NCBI GenBank assembly: GCA_905250885.1
Contig: CAJNOQ010000996.1
Location: 1-37,730, forward strand
DNA length: 37,730 bases
Direction: 5' to 3'
Source of the DNA: Didymodactylos carnosus
Taxonomy: Eukaryota > Rotifera > Eurotatoria > Philodinida > Philodinidae
Shown here in pieces: positions 1-10,956 of this stretch (within the stretch, counting starts at the first letter, position 1; each line of letters begins with the position of its first letter). A program made the position numbers and the translations under genes. Under the pieces are notes generated by a model. That model saw only the letters and a list, made by a program, of their open reading frames with translations. It ran no database searches and had not been told where the DNA came from.

Positions 1-482
1 CATTCTATCTAGTAATTATATACAGTTTACAAATCCATATTTTATTAAAATAGGAACTAAAAGCTCATTTTGCAAACTGGGATCATGTTTTCTTAATAGA
101 AAAATAGTTTCCAAACTGATATCACTTTTCAAAATTAATAGAATATGCCATTTCCAAACTGAGATCAGCTTTATTTCTTTAATTATAAAAAGTGATCTCA
201 ATTAAGAATGAGCCAAAATAATGATTGTCTGTATGATTATTGTTGTCTGTTTGGCAGTTGTTACGTGAAATAGTTCTGGCTTTGCAAGTTGATGCATATT
301 TATTTCTTCATCCGAGTATAGAAATATGAATATTTCTTAGATAATCCTCAGTTCTTATCAAATGCGTTTGGTGGCAATGGTGCCGCGACGAAGAGCCTCA
401 GCTAAAGAAAGAACCTGAGATGTATGCAGTGAACGAAATGCTAATGGTATACATTTCAGAAATATACCCTTTTTTTATTTAG
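1..482. other. AT-rich sequence, no firm gene
   Basis: No convincing coding region. A short open stretch around 341-405 follows a possible acceptor at 339-340 and reads like protein on the plus strand. It could be an upstream exon of the putative gene that starts at 483, but I could not close a splice junction to it. Confidence 0.3.
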
Positions 483-1608
483 TTGGTCCTTCAACTATTA
501 ATGGAACCGCTATTAATCCATCAATGACAGGTGCTCCCCTTCTTAGTCAATCAACTGAGACAAATGCCGTTTATACTATCACAACTGTTACATCATCTCA
601 TGTCACTAAAGGTGATCAACGAAAAGTTCAACAATAGCGGCAGAAAAGAACTTATCCAAATCACGACTGCCGTTGGCGCGGCTGCTGGTACGATCGCCAA
701 GGATAGTTGATTCAAAACAAACGATAAAATGAAATACATATATGTAGAACGCAAAATAGGTAAAACACAACTTTTGCTTTTTCACAATATATGACGACTG
801 AATGCACTTCAGTCGTCATATATTGTGCTGAAAGTATGCGCACTACTACTTTATTAGGGTAGGCATGCACCAGTCAAAAACTGGTGTTAAGGCTTCCATG
901 AAAATTATTATAAGTCGGCTATAAAGAAGTACTCAGAACCACGGAATCTGTCATTTTATAGAGAAATGTCTGAACTACAATCCCATATAAATATAAAAAA
1001 TTCAACGTTATCTGTGATACAAATATGAGCATTCTAAAATGCACTGAAGTTAGAAAAAAACCTGTTCGAACAGTCTTTTTTCTGTAGTTAGTGCATTTCA
1101 GAATGCTCACAATTTTGCTAGAAATTACTTCAAAGCTTTTTCTACAGTTGAGTTTGCAAGAGCAAACATTTTTCTACAAAATGTGAGGTTCCGCGACTCT
1201 GAGTAATTCTTTATAGGTGACTTATAATTATTTTCCTGGAAGCCCTAACACCAGTTTTTAACTGATGCATGCCTAGTTCTACATATATGTATCTCATTTT
1301 ATGTTTTATTTTGAATTATAAAGGTGGTTTATCTCTTATTTTTTAGATATATTCTTTATATCTATGCCGGTATATAAAACGAAACTTAGCCAAACATGGA
1401 TGGAAAAAACGGATCCTAAGGGCATTTCTGCGAGACAATGGCTGGAACAAGGTGTGTTTTTTTGTTTGTGAAATGGTGAATAAATTAGGTGAATATCTCA
1501 GCAGTGCCGTGTCTTATCACCTCCGAACATACTAATACGCATAAGACCTACAATATACTTTTAGATCGGAAAAAATCCTCTTTTTTTTCATTTTTCCGAC
1601 TCTATTAG
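483..1608 (+). CDS. Putative three-exon fragment of an unrecognised gene
   Basis: Inferred exons are 483-611, 1347-1451 and about 1505-1608 (stop TAG). Each junction has GT and AG, and phase 1 is kept throughout: exon 1 ends AAA G before GTGATC, exon 2 follows a T-rich acceptor, and exon 3 follows TCAGCAG. The first exon encodes a Ser/Thr-rich stretch. The second encodes a more globular segment containing a Trp-Met-Glu-Lys motif and ending ARQWLEQ. I recognise no family and see no start exon. The first intron (612-1346, 735 bp) is long because a fold-back element sits in it. Without splicing, the first exon would stop at 638. This is open-frame and splice-site evidence only, so the call is weak. 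Confidence 0.3.
706..1325. mobile_element. Long fold-back (palindromic) element, MITE-like
   Basis: Positions about 858-1066 and 1068-1281 are imperfect reverse complements centred on CTGTTCGAACAG near 1067. The outer match resumes at 709-752 against 1272-1320, for example TACATATATGTAGAAC on the left against GTTCTACATATATGTA on the right. The left arm carries an extra ~105 bp (753-857) absent from the right arm. That extra piece contains a second short palindrome. No transposase reading frame is present, so this is a non-autonomous element or an inverted duplication. It appears to lie inside an intron of the putative gene around it. Confidence 0.75.
783..827. repeat. Perfect 20-bp-arm hairpin nested in the fold-back element
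   Basis: A 20-base arm beginning CACAATATATGACG is followed by a 5-base loop (TGCAC) and its exact reverse complement. It lies in the segment present only in the left arm of the larger element, so it looks like a later insertion. Confidence 0.85.
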
Positions 1609-2169
1609 TGTCGGAAGGATTAAATTCTATGAAAAAAAATTTAGAACATCCTCTTCTGTCCTCTCTTTTTTAAAATGACCGTTCACAAGCCAGAAATGAA
1701 CATTTTTACAGTACAGAAAGCAGCCTAGAATAAAGCTTTATTTCGGTGTCTGAAAAATTGAAACTGAAAGTGTTCCATGTTTTATGATTCATCTATCCTT
1801 TTATCTAGTGTTTTACAGTAAAAAGTATAATAGTTTTAATAGCTCACCTCACACATCAAGGTATAGGGTGTATATATCGTATGCTCAAGTGGAAAATGAA
1901 CATGTTGTATTATTTAGAATTTTCCGTTGAGAAAGCGAACGAAATAGTTTAAAAGAATTAATTAAGATCAAACAGAGATGATTAGCATACCTAAGTTTTC
2001 AAAGGAATTTGATGGAATATCTAAAAAATGTTACTAGTTACATCTATTTAATGAAAACATCAAAAGTGTGTTTGTGAAGTCATTTATGATAGACTGTACA
2101 ATCTATCAAATCAATATCGATATCAATTATATAACTGATATCGATATTCATTATCTGTAATACTGAGCG
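1609..2169. other. Non-coding AT-rich stretch
   Basis: No gene seen. Short open frames have no codon structure or recognisable motifs. A local inverted motif around 2114-2146 (GATATCGATAT-like) is only simple sequence. Confidence 0.5.
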
Positions 2170-2328
2170 TAGTAGCGGCGCCAGGGGTGGGCTGAGCCCA
2201 CCCGAAAGGAAGTTAAGCCCACCCTGAAAATTTTTCAATGTATTCGAAATGAGCTTAATGTTTTTTCTGCTGTTCCCAAAATGGGTCAGCTAAGCCCACC
2301 CCAGAGCAAAATCCTGGTGCCGCCACTA
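2170..2328. mobile_element. ~160-bp non-autonomous DNA transposon (MITE) with terminal inverted repeats
   Basis: The left end (AGTAGCGGCGCCAGG) and right end (CCTGGTGCCGCCACT) are inverted copies with two mismatches. Just inside both ends is a GC-rich GGGTGGGCT/AGCCCACCC motif. GC content jumps sharply against the AT-rich flanks. Flanking GAGCG occurs on both sides (2165-2169 and 2330-2334), compatible with an eroded target duplication of the hAT type. It has no coding capacity. Confidence 0.65.
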
Positions 2329-2863
2329 AGAGCGGATCGGTGTAATGATCATTGTCATTGTCTAATGGAACAATAACAAAAGATATACGTAAAAGAGTGA
2401 TGAATAATCAACCTTTAGGGGGAAAACTTTCAGATAACTCTATCATTATGCGTTGGAGGAAAGGTATCAGACTGGTCAAGGAGATTGGTTTTGTGCGATA
2501 CGAAAATTTTTTAGAGAGTAGGTTGTTGTAATTGAGTTGATTGCTGTCGTTGTTGCTCGTTTTTGGCTGTTAGCAAGTGGAAGATAAAACTATGAAGACA
2601 GTGATTTGGACAGGATAAATAACTGGTCAAAATTATGGATATTATATTACCGTTTAATATAATAAAAATATATCGCGATGTTATTCTGTTGTGATAAAAA
2701 CCAAATTTTGTCTTGATAATGTAGTGTTGGAGTTTGTGGAGAAATCGTCCGTTTAGGCTTGACTCTAACTCCGTCACTAGACTGGTCACCTCATATCAAT
2801 GCTTTATGTGCGAAACTGTGACCTATGACTGGTTGCATGAAATATCTAAGTAGACGTGTCACA

Positions 2864-3702
2864 GTGGGCATTCAGGCGGAAATTTGAGCAAAAATCGACA
2901 AGTGAGCTTTTTTGAATTCGAACAGTAGTAAATGTAGTCCTTGAAAAGCGCTATCGAATGGTATATAATGATCGACTAGTAATGAACTCCTTCGATGAGT
3001 AAGTTAACTTACGAACATTCCCAAAAAACACTGTCAGATATGACTGCGAAGATTCTTATCAGACGTCCAATATTACCCTATCCAAAGCACATATTCGGAA
3101 TCAGCACAACCTATTGCATCTCCTGATAATAGAAGGTACTCCTTTTGCATCTTGTACGAAACGAAAAAAGGTCTAGTAGTCTAGATTACTACGGTCCGAC
3201 ATGAGACAACCTCAGTGCAGTGACAGCGCTAAAAAGCGCTAAGCCTGAACAGACCTTCTAATTACATGAAAATGTTCCTCAGCCTATCGTGTATTTATGA
3301 TGATCTCGTCTTTTCTCGTCTTTTTTTCTAAGTTGAGTTATTGATTTTACAAAAACCCATAGGGTTTTCGAGATAATTCGCGTTTTTCTCCTCCATAAGA
3401 GCACTTTTTCCATAACATAAAGTCATATTCGGAATCACCGTGAAAAACTACGTCGAATGATGTATAGTTTGTTAGTTTTACAAATAAAACATTTTTTGAC
3501 AAAAATTCAGGACAAGGGTCCCCCTAAGGACTTTTTGTCGAAAAACATTTTTTTTCGAATTCGACCTTTTTTACTTCTACTAATATCTGACACATAGTAA
3601 GACCATATTATGCTAAAATAATCATTTTCTAACTCAAATCACTCATCAATTCTAACTCAAATCACTCATCAATTCTAACTCAAATCACTCATGCCCACTG
3701 TA
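2864..3702. mobile_element. Possible DNA element bounded by short inverted ends
   Basis: An 11-base end, ACAGTGGGCAT at 2864, recurs inverted as ATGCCCACTGT at about 3691. The interval contains no transposase and ends in a short tandem repeat. No clear target-site duplication was found, and the right end abuts the arrestin relic. The short inverted match alone could be chance. Confidence 0.3.
3628..3692. repeat. Tandem repeat, 23-bp unit, about 2.8 copies
   Basis: The unit beginning TCTAACTCAAATCACTCAT occurs at 3628, 3651 and 3674 without mismatches, with the last copy truncated. The exact identity suggests recent slippage. Confidence 0.9.
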
Positions 3703-4010
3703 CACTAGGAGGTAATCTATCTGGCAATTGAACATTGAAGTAGTATTTATATCGACCAGGATCAAGTTGAATTTCATTATTATCATGTGCTAATTGTATC
3801 AATATTATTTTTTTACAGGATATATACGAACAATGTGATATTCTATTTTTCGTTCAATTTGATCATTTTGAATATGAACGGTATCCACTGTTATGTAACC
3901 AATTTCTCCCGTTACTATAAGATATATCTCGTTTGACTTTTGTTTCATCTATTAAATCTACGAACGCTGTTCCACTACTATAATCGCCAGTAAAAAGTGT
4001 TATGAATTTG
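3697..4010 (-). pseudogene. Frameshifted arrestin N-domain relic
   Basis: Three consecutive reading-frame blocks on the minus strand spell an arrestin-family N-terminal fold. The first runs from about 4010 and has FTGDYSSGTAFVDLIDETKV. The second has VTGEIGYITVDTVHIQN and ends VRIYPV before a stop. The third has LDPGRYKYYFNVQLPDRLPP, the hallmark proline-rich turn of arrestins and arrestin-domain proteins. At least two frame changes separate the blocks, and the third runs straight into the repeat at 3692. An intron might explain the second break (an A-run before TAATA), but the first is a plain frameshift. Known family: arrestin-like adaptors in receptor trafficking. This copy cannot encode one. 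Confidence 0.75.
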
Positions 4011-4863
4011 ATTATGAATTGATAAATTTAATTGTTATTTGACTGCTTGATTTTAGATTAACAAAGCAAATTCAAATAAAATGACGATATTTGATAGAAA
4101 TTTTCCCTAATGATTACCCCTGTTTCAACTAGTCGTGCATTGCCCGATTAAAGATGAAATGTATCTGGATTTTTCCCATTAGGTGGAATTTGCTTGGGTC
4201 TATCCTTGTCGGTTTTTATTTTTAAAGTACGTTCAATTTTCCTACGTAAACAAATAATTTTTATTTTTCAAACACATATGAAATGTCATTTTGAAACCAA
4301 TTCATTATTATATGATAGAAAAGCAAGGACTTAAAAAAGAAAGCTCTCAATCGATATGAAAAGTGTACAGTTTAATGTCACTGAGATGTATGTTTTAGTT
4401 TAGTTTAAGCTTTTATTAGACTGATGTAAAGATGTATGTTTTTCTGATGTACAGATGTATGTTTTTCTTTTTAATAGGTCGTTTTATTTCTCTAAGAGAA
4501 AAGACATTTTTGATTTATGGATGGTCATTTTGTTCCATTTACCTATGCCCTATTCAAAGATTCTCTCGTCTTTTATATTTACATGCAACAAAAATCAATA
4601 GTATGCAAGGAGTTTAGAGAATACGTGCATTTCTAGACAACAAAGAGACTTTGATAGAGTAAAGTGATGTATTATCAGTAAAATCAGAAAAATTATCAGT
4701 TTTAAAGTTATATATCAAAGTTTTTAATCGTATTAGATAAGTAGGATAAACAACAACTGGATAGAGCTACACTTCACTTTCTATCCTATTTGTAGTGTCT
4801 AGGTTAAGTGTCAATCAAGTAGGAAAGGTATAATGAATATACAACTAATCAAGTAGATTGAGA
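4011..4863. other. Non-coding stretch
   Basis: No gene recognised. The minus strand around 4100-4200 has a short Pro/Lys-rich open frame that could be an upstream remnant of the arrestin relic, but it shows no diagnostic motif. Confidence 0.4.
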
Positions 4864-5958
4864 TTATAAACTTGGAGGCATGGATAGTGTGGAAGATGTA
4901 ATGGATGAATTTGACAAAGATCGACTGTTTAATAACGATACAGCATGATACATTAACGCATACGCTCTTTCCTCGTAATTTGACGACATATTTTGATCCT
5001 CATCACTCAATCCAGACATCCATGTATTAGGATTACTAAAATAAGTAAATTCGATCTTTAAAAGCTAAAGTAACTATTTTCCAATATTACTTGTCAAATA
5101 GTTTGATTATTTTTTGTCTTTTTTTTGAAAAATAATTTTGTCTCACGAATATGTATAACGATACAGCTGATATACATGTTGTTATCGAACTAATTGAACA
5201 AAATAACAGATATTGAATAAATATCCCTTGTTTGCTGCATCGTTGTTTGTGAAATATATGAATTATATAATATTTTCGGTTATGTTGATTCACTTTCTTC
5301 TTTTTCGTTTGTTTAATAGCATTATGATGATTGACATCGTTATTTTCTGGAAAAACATACGAATATCATTTTCACAGTTTTTCAAACTGCTAGAGATCCT
5401 ACACTAAGCCCTCGAAACTTTGATTTGCACAAAATATTTGAGGTTCGGTTTTTGAAAGTTGACAAATGAAATGTGTAGGAGATTGAACATTTACGTTTTC
5501 TATACTCAACTGTATTTGTTTCTCAATTCTGGATTGGAATTATTGTCGTCTTCTATGATTGGGATATTATCATCATCAGATGGAAATAAAATATCTGCTG
5601 ATGAAGACTGTTGTTTTTCTCGTATATTATTTAAAATGTATTTACCATTCAGTTGCTCATTCGCTTTCAATTCATTTAGATGTTTATTTTTTTGTAATAA
5701 CAATGAATATTTTTTTAAAACATCTTTTAAACGTTTTAAAATATATTTTTTATATGCTGGTATTATTGTCGTATGTTTTTCCAGATGAAATTGTTTTGAT
5801 GTGCTGCCAACATAAGTATTTATTAAATGTAAATGAATCGCATGTTGTTTATGATCAGTATCATGACGAAAAAATCGTTGTAAGAAATTGATTTTTGGAT
5901 GTATTAGATTCCCGATGATATAGTGAATTATTAAGAATTGAATAAGAAGAGCAAACAT
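4864..5958 (-). CDS. Unrecognised gene, coiled-coil-like, splice structure incomplete
   Basis: The largest exon (about 5511-5958) encodes a Lys/Leu-rich, probably coiled-coil segment followed by an acidic Asp/Ser-rich tail (PSDDDNIPIIEDD). It can splice at A|GTTGAG (5511) to an exon at 5294-5346, giving an Asn/His/Lys-rich continuation in phase. A separate block at 4864-5035 on the same strand follows a good acceptor (TATTTTAG) and reads as a 57-codon C-terminal end, Ser-rich, ending SMPPSL. Its phase does not match the donor at 5294, so one small exon or a different junction is missing. The start codon and first exon are unresolved. No family was recognised. Confidence 0.35.
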
Positions 5959-6239
5959 ATCATCATATAATTATAATATTCGCGCGATGATCATAAACTT
6001 AGAAACATTTTATTCGAATAGTGTACGCTCAAATCAATTTAATATACTACATCGCTACATGAACAAATAAAAATTTTTTATTTTGAAAGTGAAAAATTGA
6101 ACCTAAAAACTGTAGGAAAACATTATTTCATAAAGCACTAAAATGGGAAACAAAACGAAAATAATTAAAAATTTTTTGCGATTAAGTTTTCGGGTTAAAA
6201 TAAAATAACAAGATTGCAAAACACCTTTGTCGAAAATAA

Positions 6240-9046
6240 CTATTGTGAAAAGCCAACGGGTATTGCTCCCATTGGAATTGGCACTGCCTGCGACTGTGCT
6301 GGAAACGGTTGAACTCCTTGTTGAGCTTGTGAGTAATTTTGTTGCTATTAAAAGAAATAGACTAATATAGAATACTGAAGTCAACTAGTATGGAGAGAGC
6401 GGAAACATACTTGTTGAGAAACACTTGTCCGTGGCTGGTGTTGTAGTTGGTGTTGCCGTGGTGTTCTTGACCGTTCATGATCAGAGTCACTCGAAGATGA
6501 ATCACTGGCAGCGGACGATGTTTTCCGTTCATTAACCGTTGTTGCTTGTGTTCCCGTTTGCTGGAATTGTTGAGTGGAAGGAAACTGCTGGAATTGTTGG
6601 GGTTGTTGTTGAGGTTGCTGGTATTGTTGCGGTTGTTGCTGATATTGTTGCGGTTGTTGTTGCCGTTGCTGGTATTGTTGCGGTTGTTGCTGATATTGTT
6701 GCGGTTGTTGTTGCTGTTGCTGGTATTGTTGCGGTAGTTGCTGATATTGTTGCGGTTGTTGTTGCTGATATTGTTGCGGTTGTTGTTGTTGCTGTGGTTG
6801 TTGTTGATATTGTTGCGGTTGTTGTTGCTGATATTGTTGCGGTTGTTGTTGTTGCTGTGGTTGTTGCTGATATTGTTGCGGTTGTTGTTGTTGCTGTGGT
6901 TGTTGCTGATATTGTTGCGATTGTTGTTGCTGATATTGTTGCGGTTGTTGTTGTTGCTGTGGTTGTTGCGGTTGGTTCTGTTGTGGAAAAAATTGGGGAC
7001 GATTTATGGGCGTTGCTAAAGGTGGACGGTGTTGTAAAGTCACTGAATCTGCTCTAACTGGTTGATTTTGAGTTGATATTGGTCTTGGTTGACGATTCAA
7101 TGCGTCTCGCTGCTGCAACATGTGCTGCGCGAGACCCGGTGGCAATCGATCGACGACAATTGGTTCAGGATATTTTTGAGAGAGATCCGGTGGCAAATGT
7201 GGTATCGGATAGCCGGGAACAGGTGATGGTGAGTAAGAAATATTAAACCGTTTACCACGTAAATCAGGCATTTGACTAGAATCAGAAATTTATGGCGTTA
7301 AAAAATATAAATACTTTTGCGATTCAGATTTGTCGATATCATTACCGCAAGTAATTTAAATTGGGTTTTATTACATTATTTAGTTCAACGTTGCAACAAT
7401 ATATTTCTCAATATCAAGAAAAAGTTTCGTAACAGAGATACTGGTATAAGAATAGAGTTCGACTTTATGTTTTTATTGATAATGGCAAATATATAGTTGA
7501 AACGTTGAACTAAATAATGTAATAAAACCCATATTAAATTAGTTGCTACGGTGATATTGACAAATCTGAAATATAAATATGTTTAATTCATATCGGTTCT
7601 TTTTAACTGGAGTTTATTGATCTTAAAATCATTCATATTTAAGAATAAGGATGGTTTTTGCTTAGTCATGCCTCGATTTAAGGGAAACTGAGATGCTATA
7701 TGGTTAGAACATTAGTTTACGTACTTTAACATATTTAATATACTTTGCATACTAAGTTCAGGAACGTCTTGTGCTGGTACCGGTGAGAACATTTCTGATC
7801 CATGAGGTGCAGTATGGGGACGATTTTGCACAAATCCTTGATCAGGTTGCATTGGACGCATTGGCGCTACAGATCTCACGGAGACACGATTATTATTGAT
7901 GAACTGATCGTTTATTGACATTTTTTTCAAATAGCCCAATTTTGGTTTTGTGCTATTATAGCTTGTTTGGTTGCTTGTTTTTTCTAGAGCGAGAAAAAGA
8001 AACACGTCATTATTACCAATTGTATATTGAAAAATATTTGGTGTCATATCAGTCAAAGATGATGTTATATTAAAAAACCAACAAATTTCATTCTATGTAT
8101 TCCTATATAGTTAGTATAGCGTGCCTGGAATAGTTCTAAACATATTCGCTTGCATAAGATGAAAATTTATTGCGTGGTCTTGTCGTTGAGCTTTTATAGG
8201 TTGAAAATGTTGGTGTTGAACGGGCGAAAATCTATTAAATGGTCTTAGGTTCTGTTGGGGACGATCGTTATTTGATATCGGTTGAACGGAGGTATTAACA
8301 GATGACATATTTTGTGGGATTGAGGAAGAAATTTGTTGATGTTGTGAACGAGATTGATTTCGATGTTGAAATTGATTTTTTAACTGTGGATGTGGTGGTG
8401 GTTTATTATATTCTACAATAATTTTGCTTGGTGATACATAAGGCCTTAGTTGTTGTTGTTGTTGTTGTTTTCGTACGTTTGCTAGTTGATTTTCTACAGC
8501 GTGATGAATTTCTGCTTCAGAAGGCTTGTTTGATGTCGATGGATCATACTGTGCAATTACATAGATGGGTTCATCATTATCAAATTCATCTATGGTAATG
8601 TCGCTGACTCTTTCTTCATATGCTAAGGGCGCTATTGTTGGTGCTTGAACGCTAGCGAACATTTTTGCTTTTGGTGTTGAAGTTGGTCCGCTGATGAAAG
8701 GTAAAGGAGGAGTTGCATGTGGATTACGTTCTGCTTTGATACGATTGAGAAGGATGACGTTTGGTGCGAATAGCGGTCGTTGCTTTTGAGGAATTTGTAT
8801 TGGTGGATGATGAGACGAAAATTGTTGTCCTTTTCGTGGGAGCCCATTTCTCATTTCAGAATGAAGTTCTAAATTATAAGAGTCTAATTAGGCGATTGAT
8901 GATGTTTCTCTACCATTTTCAAGCAAAATCAGCATCACATGAACTTGTATCTCATAACTGCTTTGTATTAAAGTTTAAAAAAATTCTCTTACTTGTTGGG
9001 TGCGGCCTTCCATTTTGAACAAGTGCTCGTTCGGATCCTAATCGAG
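6240..9046 (-). CDS. Long disordered Gln/Pro-rich protein, five exons resolved
   Basis: Exons in coding order are 9046-8993, 8868-8125, 7983-7725, 7275-6411 and 6344-6240 (stop TAG). Phase closes at every junction. They encode about 675 residues of low-complexity protein: a basic Pro/His/Gln region, a Met/Pro segment, then about 130 codons of PQQYQQQ-type repeats, a Ser/Asp patch and a Q-rich C-terminus ending VGFSQ. I see no folded domain. Such proteins are often RNA-binding or transcriptional scaffolds, but nothing here proves that. The first coding exon upstream of 9046 was not found. The second junction works only with a GC donor (CCAG|GCACGC at 8124), since no GT keeps the frame. The third intron holds a fold-back element. 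Confidence 0.75.
6593..6970 (-). repeat. Degenerate tandem repeat encoding poly-Gln/PQQYQQQ units
   Basis: On the minus strand, CAA/CAG and CCG CAA CAA TAT units recur with lengths of 21-33 bases and translate to about 15 Gln-Pro-Tyr blocks. CAA dominates over CAG, with mixed codons, so pure triplet slippage is limited. It lies entirely inside one exon. Confidence 0.9.
7316..7580. mobile_element. Fold-back MITE in an intron of the Gln-rich gene
   Basis: Arms of about 75-80 bp (7319-7397 and 7482-7576) are inverted copies. The inner 30 bases, from GGGTTTTATTACATTATTTA, are a perfect match. The ~85-bp loop has no coding capacity. It sits inside the intron 7276-7724, explaining why that intron is ~450 bp when neighbours are ~65-140 bp. 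Confidence 0.85.
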
Positions 9047-10375
9047 CTAAATAAAAAATTACAGGTACTGTTCTACATTATTCACCAATTTAAAATTAAT
9101 TAGATTTGTCCTAACTATATCCCACCAACGGATTAGAGTAGAGTTTGATATAAACTTTATTTTAAGAAAAAAGAAATTAAAGTTACAATAGTCATCGTAA
9201 CTATTAGAGAGGAGGACGGGATTCATTATAATCAGGATAGTTCGAGATTTACATCAACAGTTAAACAAAAAGCTAAAGATAGAAATGGAGCTGGAAAGCG
9301 TTGCAAAAATTAGAAGAGAAAAAAGAGTTGAGGTGCATTAGACTTAAGATCCTGTGTCAAAAAGTGATTTCTATACATCCGATCTGAACGAAACTTACAG
9401 AAAATATTGTTCATGTTGAGGATTAGTTATGATAAAGACTTAAAGGCTATATCTGTTACCGTTTAGGAGATGTCGCTAAAGTAGTGAACAAAATCGGACG
9501 TTTAAAAGACTACCAAATTTCTCCTCTCGAACAACAGTTAGAGAGCTCTGCTTGATCTCAAACTATTGGTATAGAAATGGTGTACAGAGTCGGTTTTTTC
9601 GAATTTTTCTTTATTTTCTTGAAAAAAACTGTTTTACCTAGAAAGTCGGAAAACTTCCCGAAATCTTTTGTAAAAATCCCAGATTGGAGGGTTTTTCTAC
9701 AACAACGTTTTTTAACCTATAAAGCATGCCATATTCCACGGATTCCACAGAGTTTTTGGAAAATTTTGTGTATAACTACTAAAACACAATTTCAATCAAA
9801 TAAAAATTAATGCATTTTAAAGAGGACAATTGGGACTATCTTAGCATGTACTTTTCTCAAAATCGAAATTCTTGACAAAAATCGTCAATTTTGACAGAAG
9901 AGGAGGGAGGGGTCTTCAAACACTGAAACTTTTTTTTAAAAAATTGAATGTGTGTCGACGGTATCATAATACTATAATTTTATAGCGTTCAGTAGACGCC
10001 ATATATTAAATAACTGCACGATAAACTGCATGTTTTTCGAACGCAGCCAATAAAATAATGTGACATGCATTCTTTATCATCACAATCGCAGATATTATCT
10101 GCAATTAATAGCTTTTTAAATAGAACAGAATTTACTTTGCCAATGAACAGAAAGAGACAAAATTGAATAGGAGGGACTCATTCTGGTAAAAAATTCTCTC
10201 TATTAAATAATACTAGTGTCAAATAGGTAACTGATAACCCTTCTCAATATGCGGATGTGTTTTAGAAGCTTAAGCAGTGAATTCATGTCATCGACTTTCA
10301 GGATCGAACTGAAAGGGTATAGTCACAGTTCACAGAGACCTGCTACAAACTATGACTTCATACTGCATACCGGAC
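9047..10375. other. Intergenic stretch upstream of the Gln-rich gene
   Basis: Should contain the missing 5' exon and promoter of the minus-strand gene ending at 9046, but no exon could be placed with confidence. Nothing else recognised. Confidence 0.4.
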
Positions 10376-10956
10376 TTAGTCTGAATCGTTTAAAATATCC
10401 TGCAATTCTAAATGTCAACCATGTATCGTTTCGCCATTCACGCGTAACTTTCAAGAAATATTTGTATTCATTTTAACTTACTTCTTTTATTATTCAAATT
10501 ATTTTGTAGGACAGTGGGCGAAGGGCTTGGTGATATTGAATGGTTAATACGTTTTCGTACAAATTGTATCGGCGTTAATCGTATCGATTCGGTACTTTTC
10601 TGTTGTAATATACCATTTAACAATGGTGATCCTCGAACATCATTTATTTTTCCATTTAATCGCGTTATATTCAGGTTTCGTTGCAGTGATCGATGTCCAT
10701 TCATTGACATACTAGTTAAGTTTGTAAAACTTGAAGTCGGTGGTGGTGTCAAATTGATTAACAATGGTGGCACCATTTTATTTACGCTTGCTGTTGAGAT
10801 AAAAGCAGTGCGACGTGTAGTTGTTCTCAACTTATTATGAGTTTGTTGTGGTGATGAACGATAACTACCATGTCTTATTTTCACTTGATTTATGTCACTT
10901 GTCATAGTCTGACTATTATTATTGTTATTTTTATTAGAATAATTATTATGGTTCAT
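10376..10956 (-). CDS. Unrecognised Asn/Ser/Arg-rich protein, two exons
   Basis: Exon 1 is 10956-10482 (ATG at 10956, chosen because the protein-like composition starts there) and ends at a consensus donor, A|GTAAGT. Exon 2 is either 10407-10376, giving KLQDILNDSD and a stop, or starts at an acceptor 8 bases further on (10399), giving a basic tail with a stop around 10350. Both keep phase. The ~168-residue product has an Asn-rich N-terminus, a basic TTRRT segment and repeated Ser-Pro (ISPSPSPT) near the end, suggesting a disordered, phosphorylatable protein. No domain seen. The open frame runs upstream of the chosen ATG, so a longer N-terminus is possible. Confidence 0.5.

Noticed and set aside
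6539..7057. Plus-strand open frames full of Val/Ala or Leu across the repeat
   Set aside because: They are antisense shadows of the CAA/CAG-rich exon of the minus-strand Gln-rich gene; the pattern is a consequence of the repeat.
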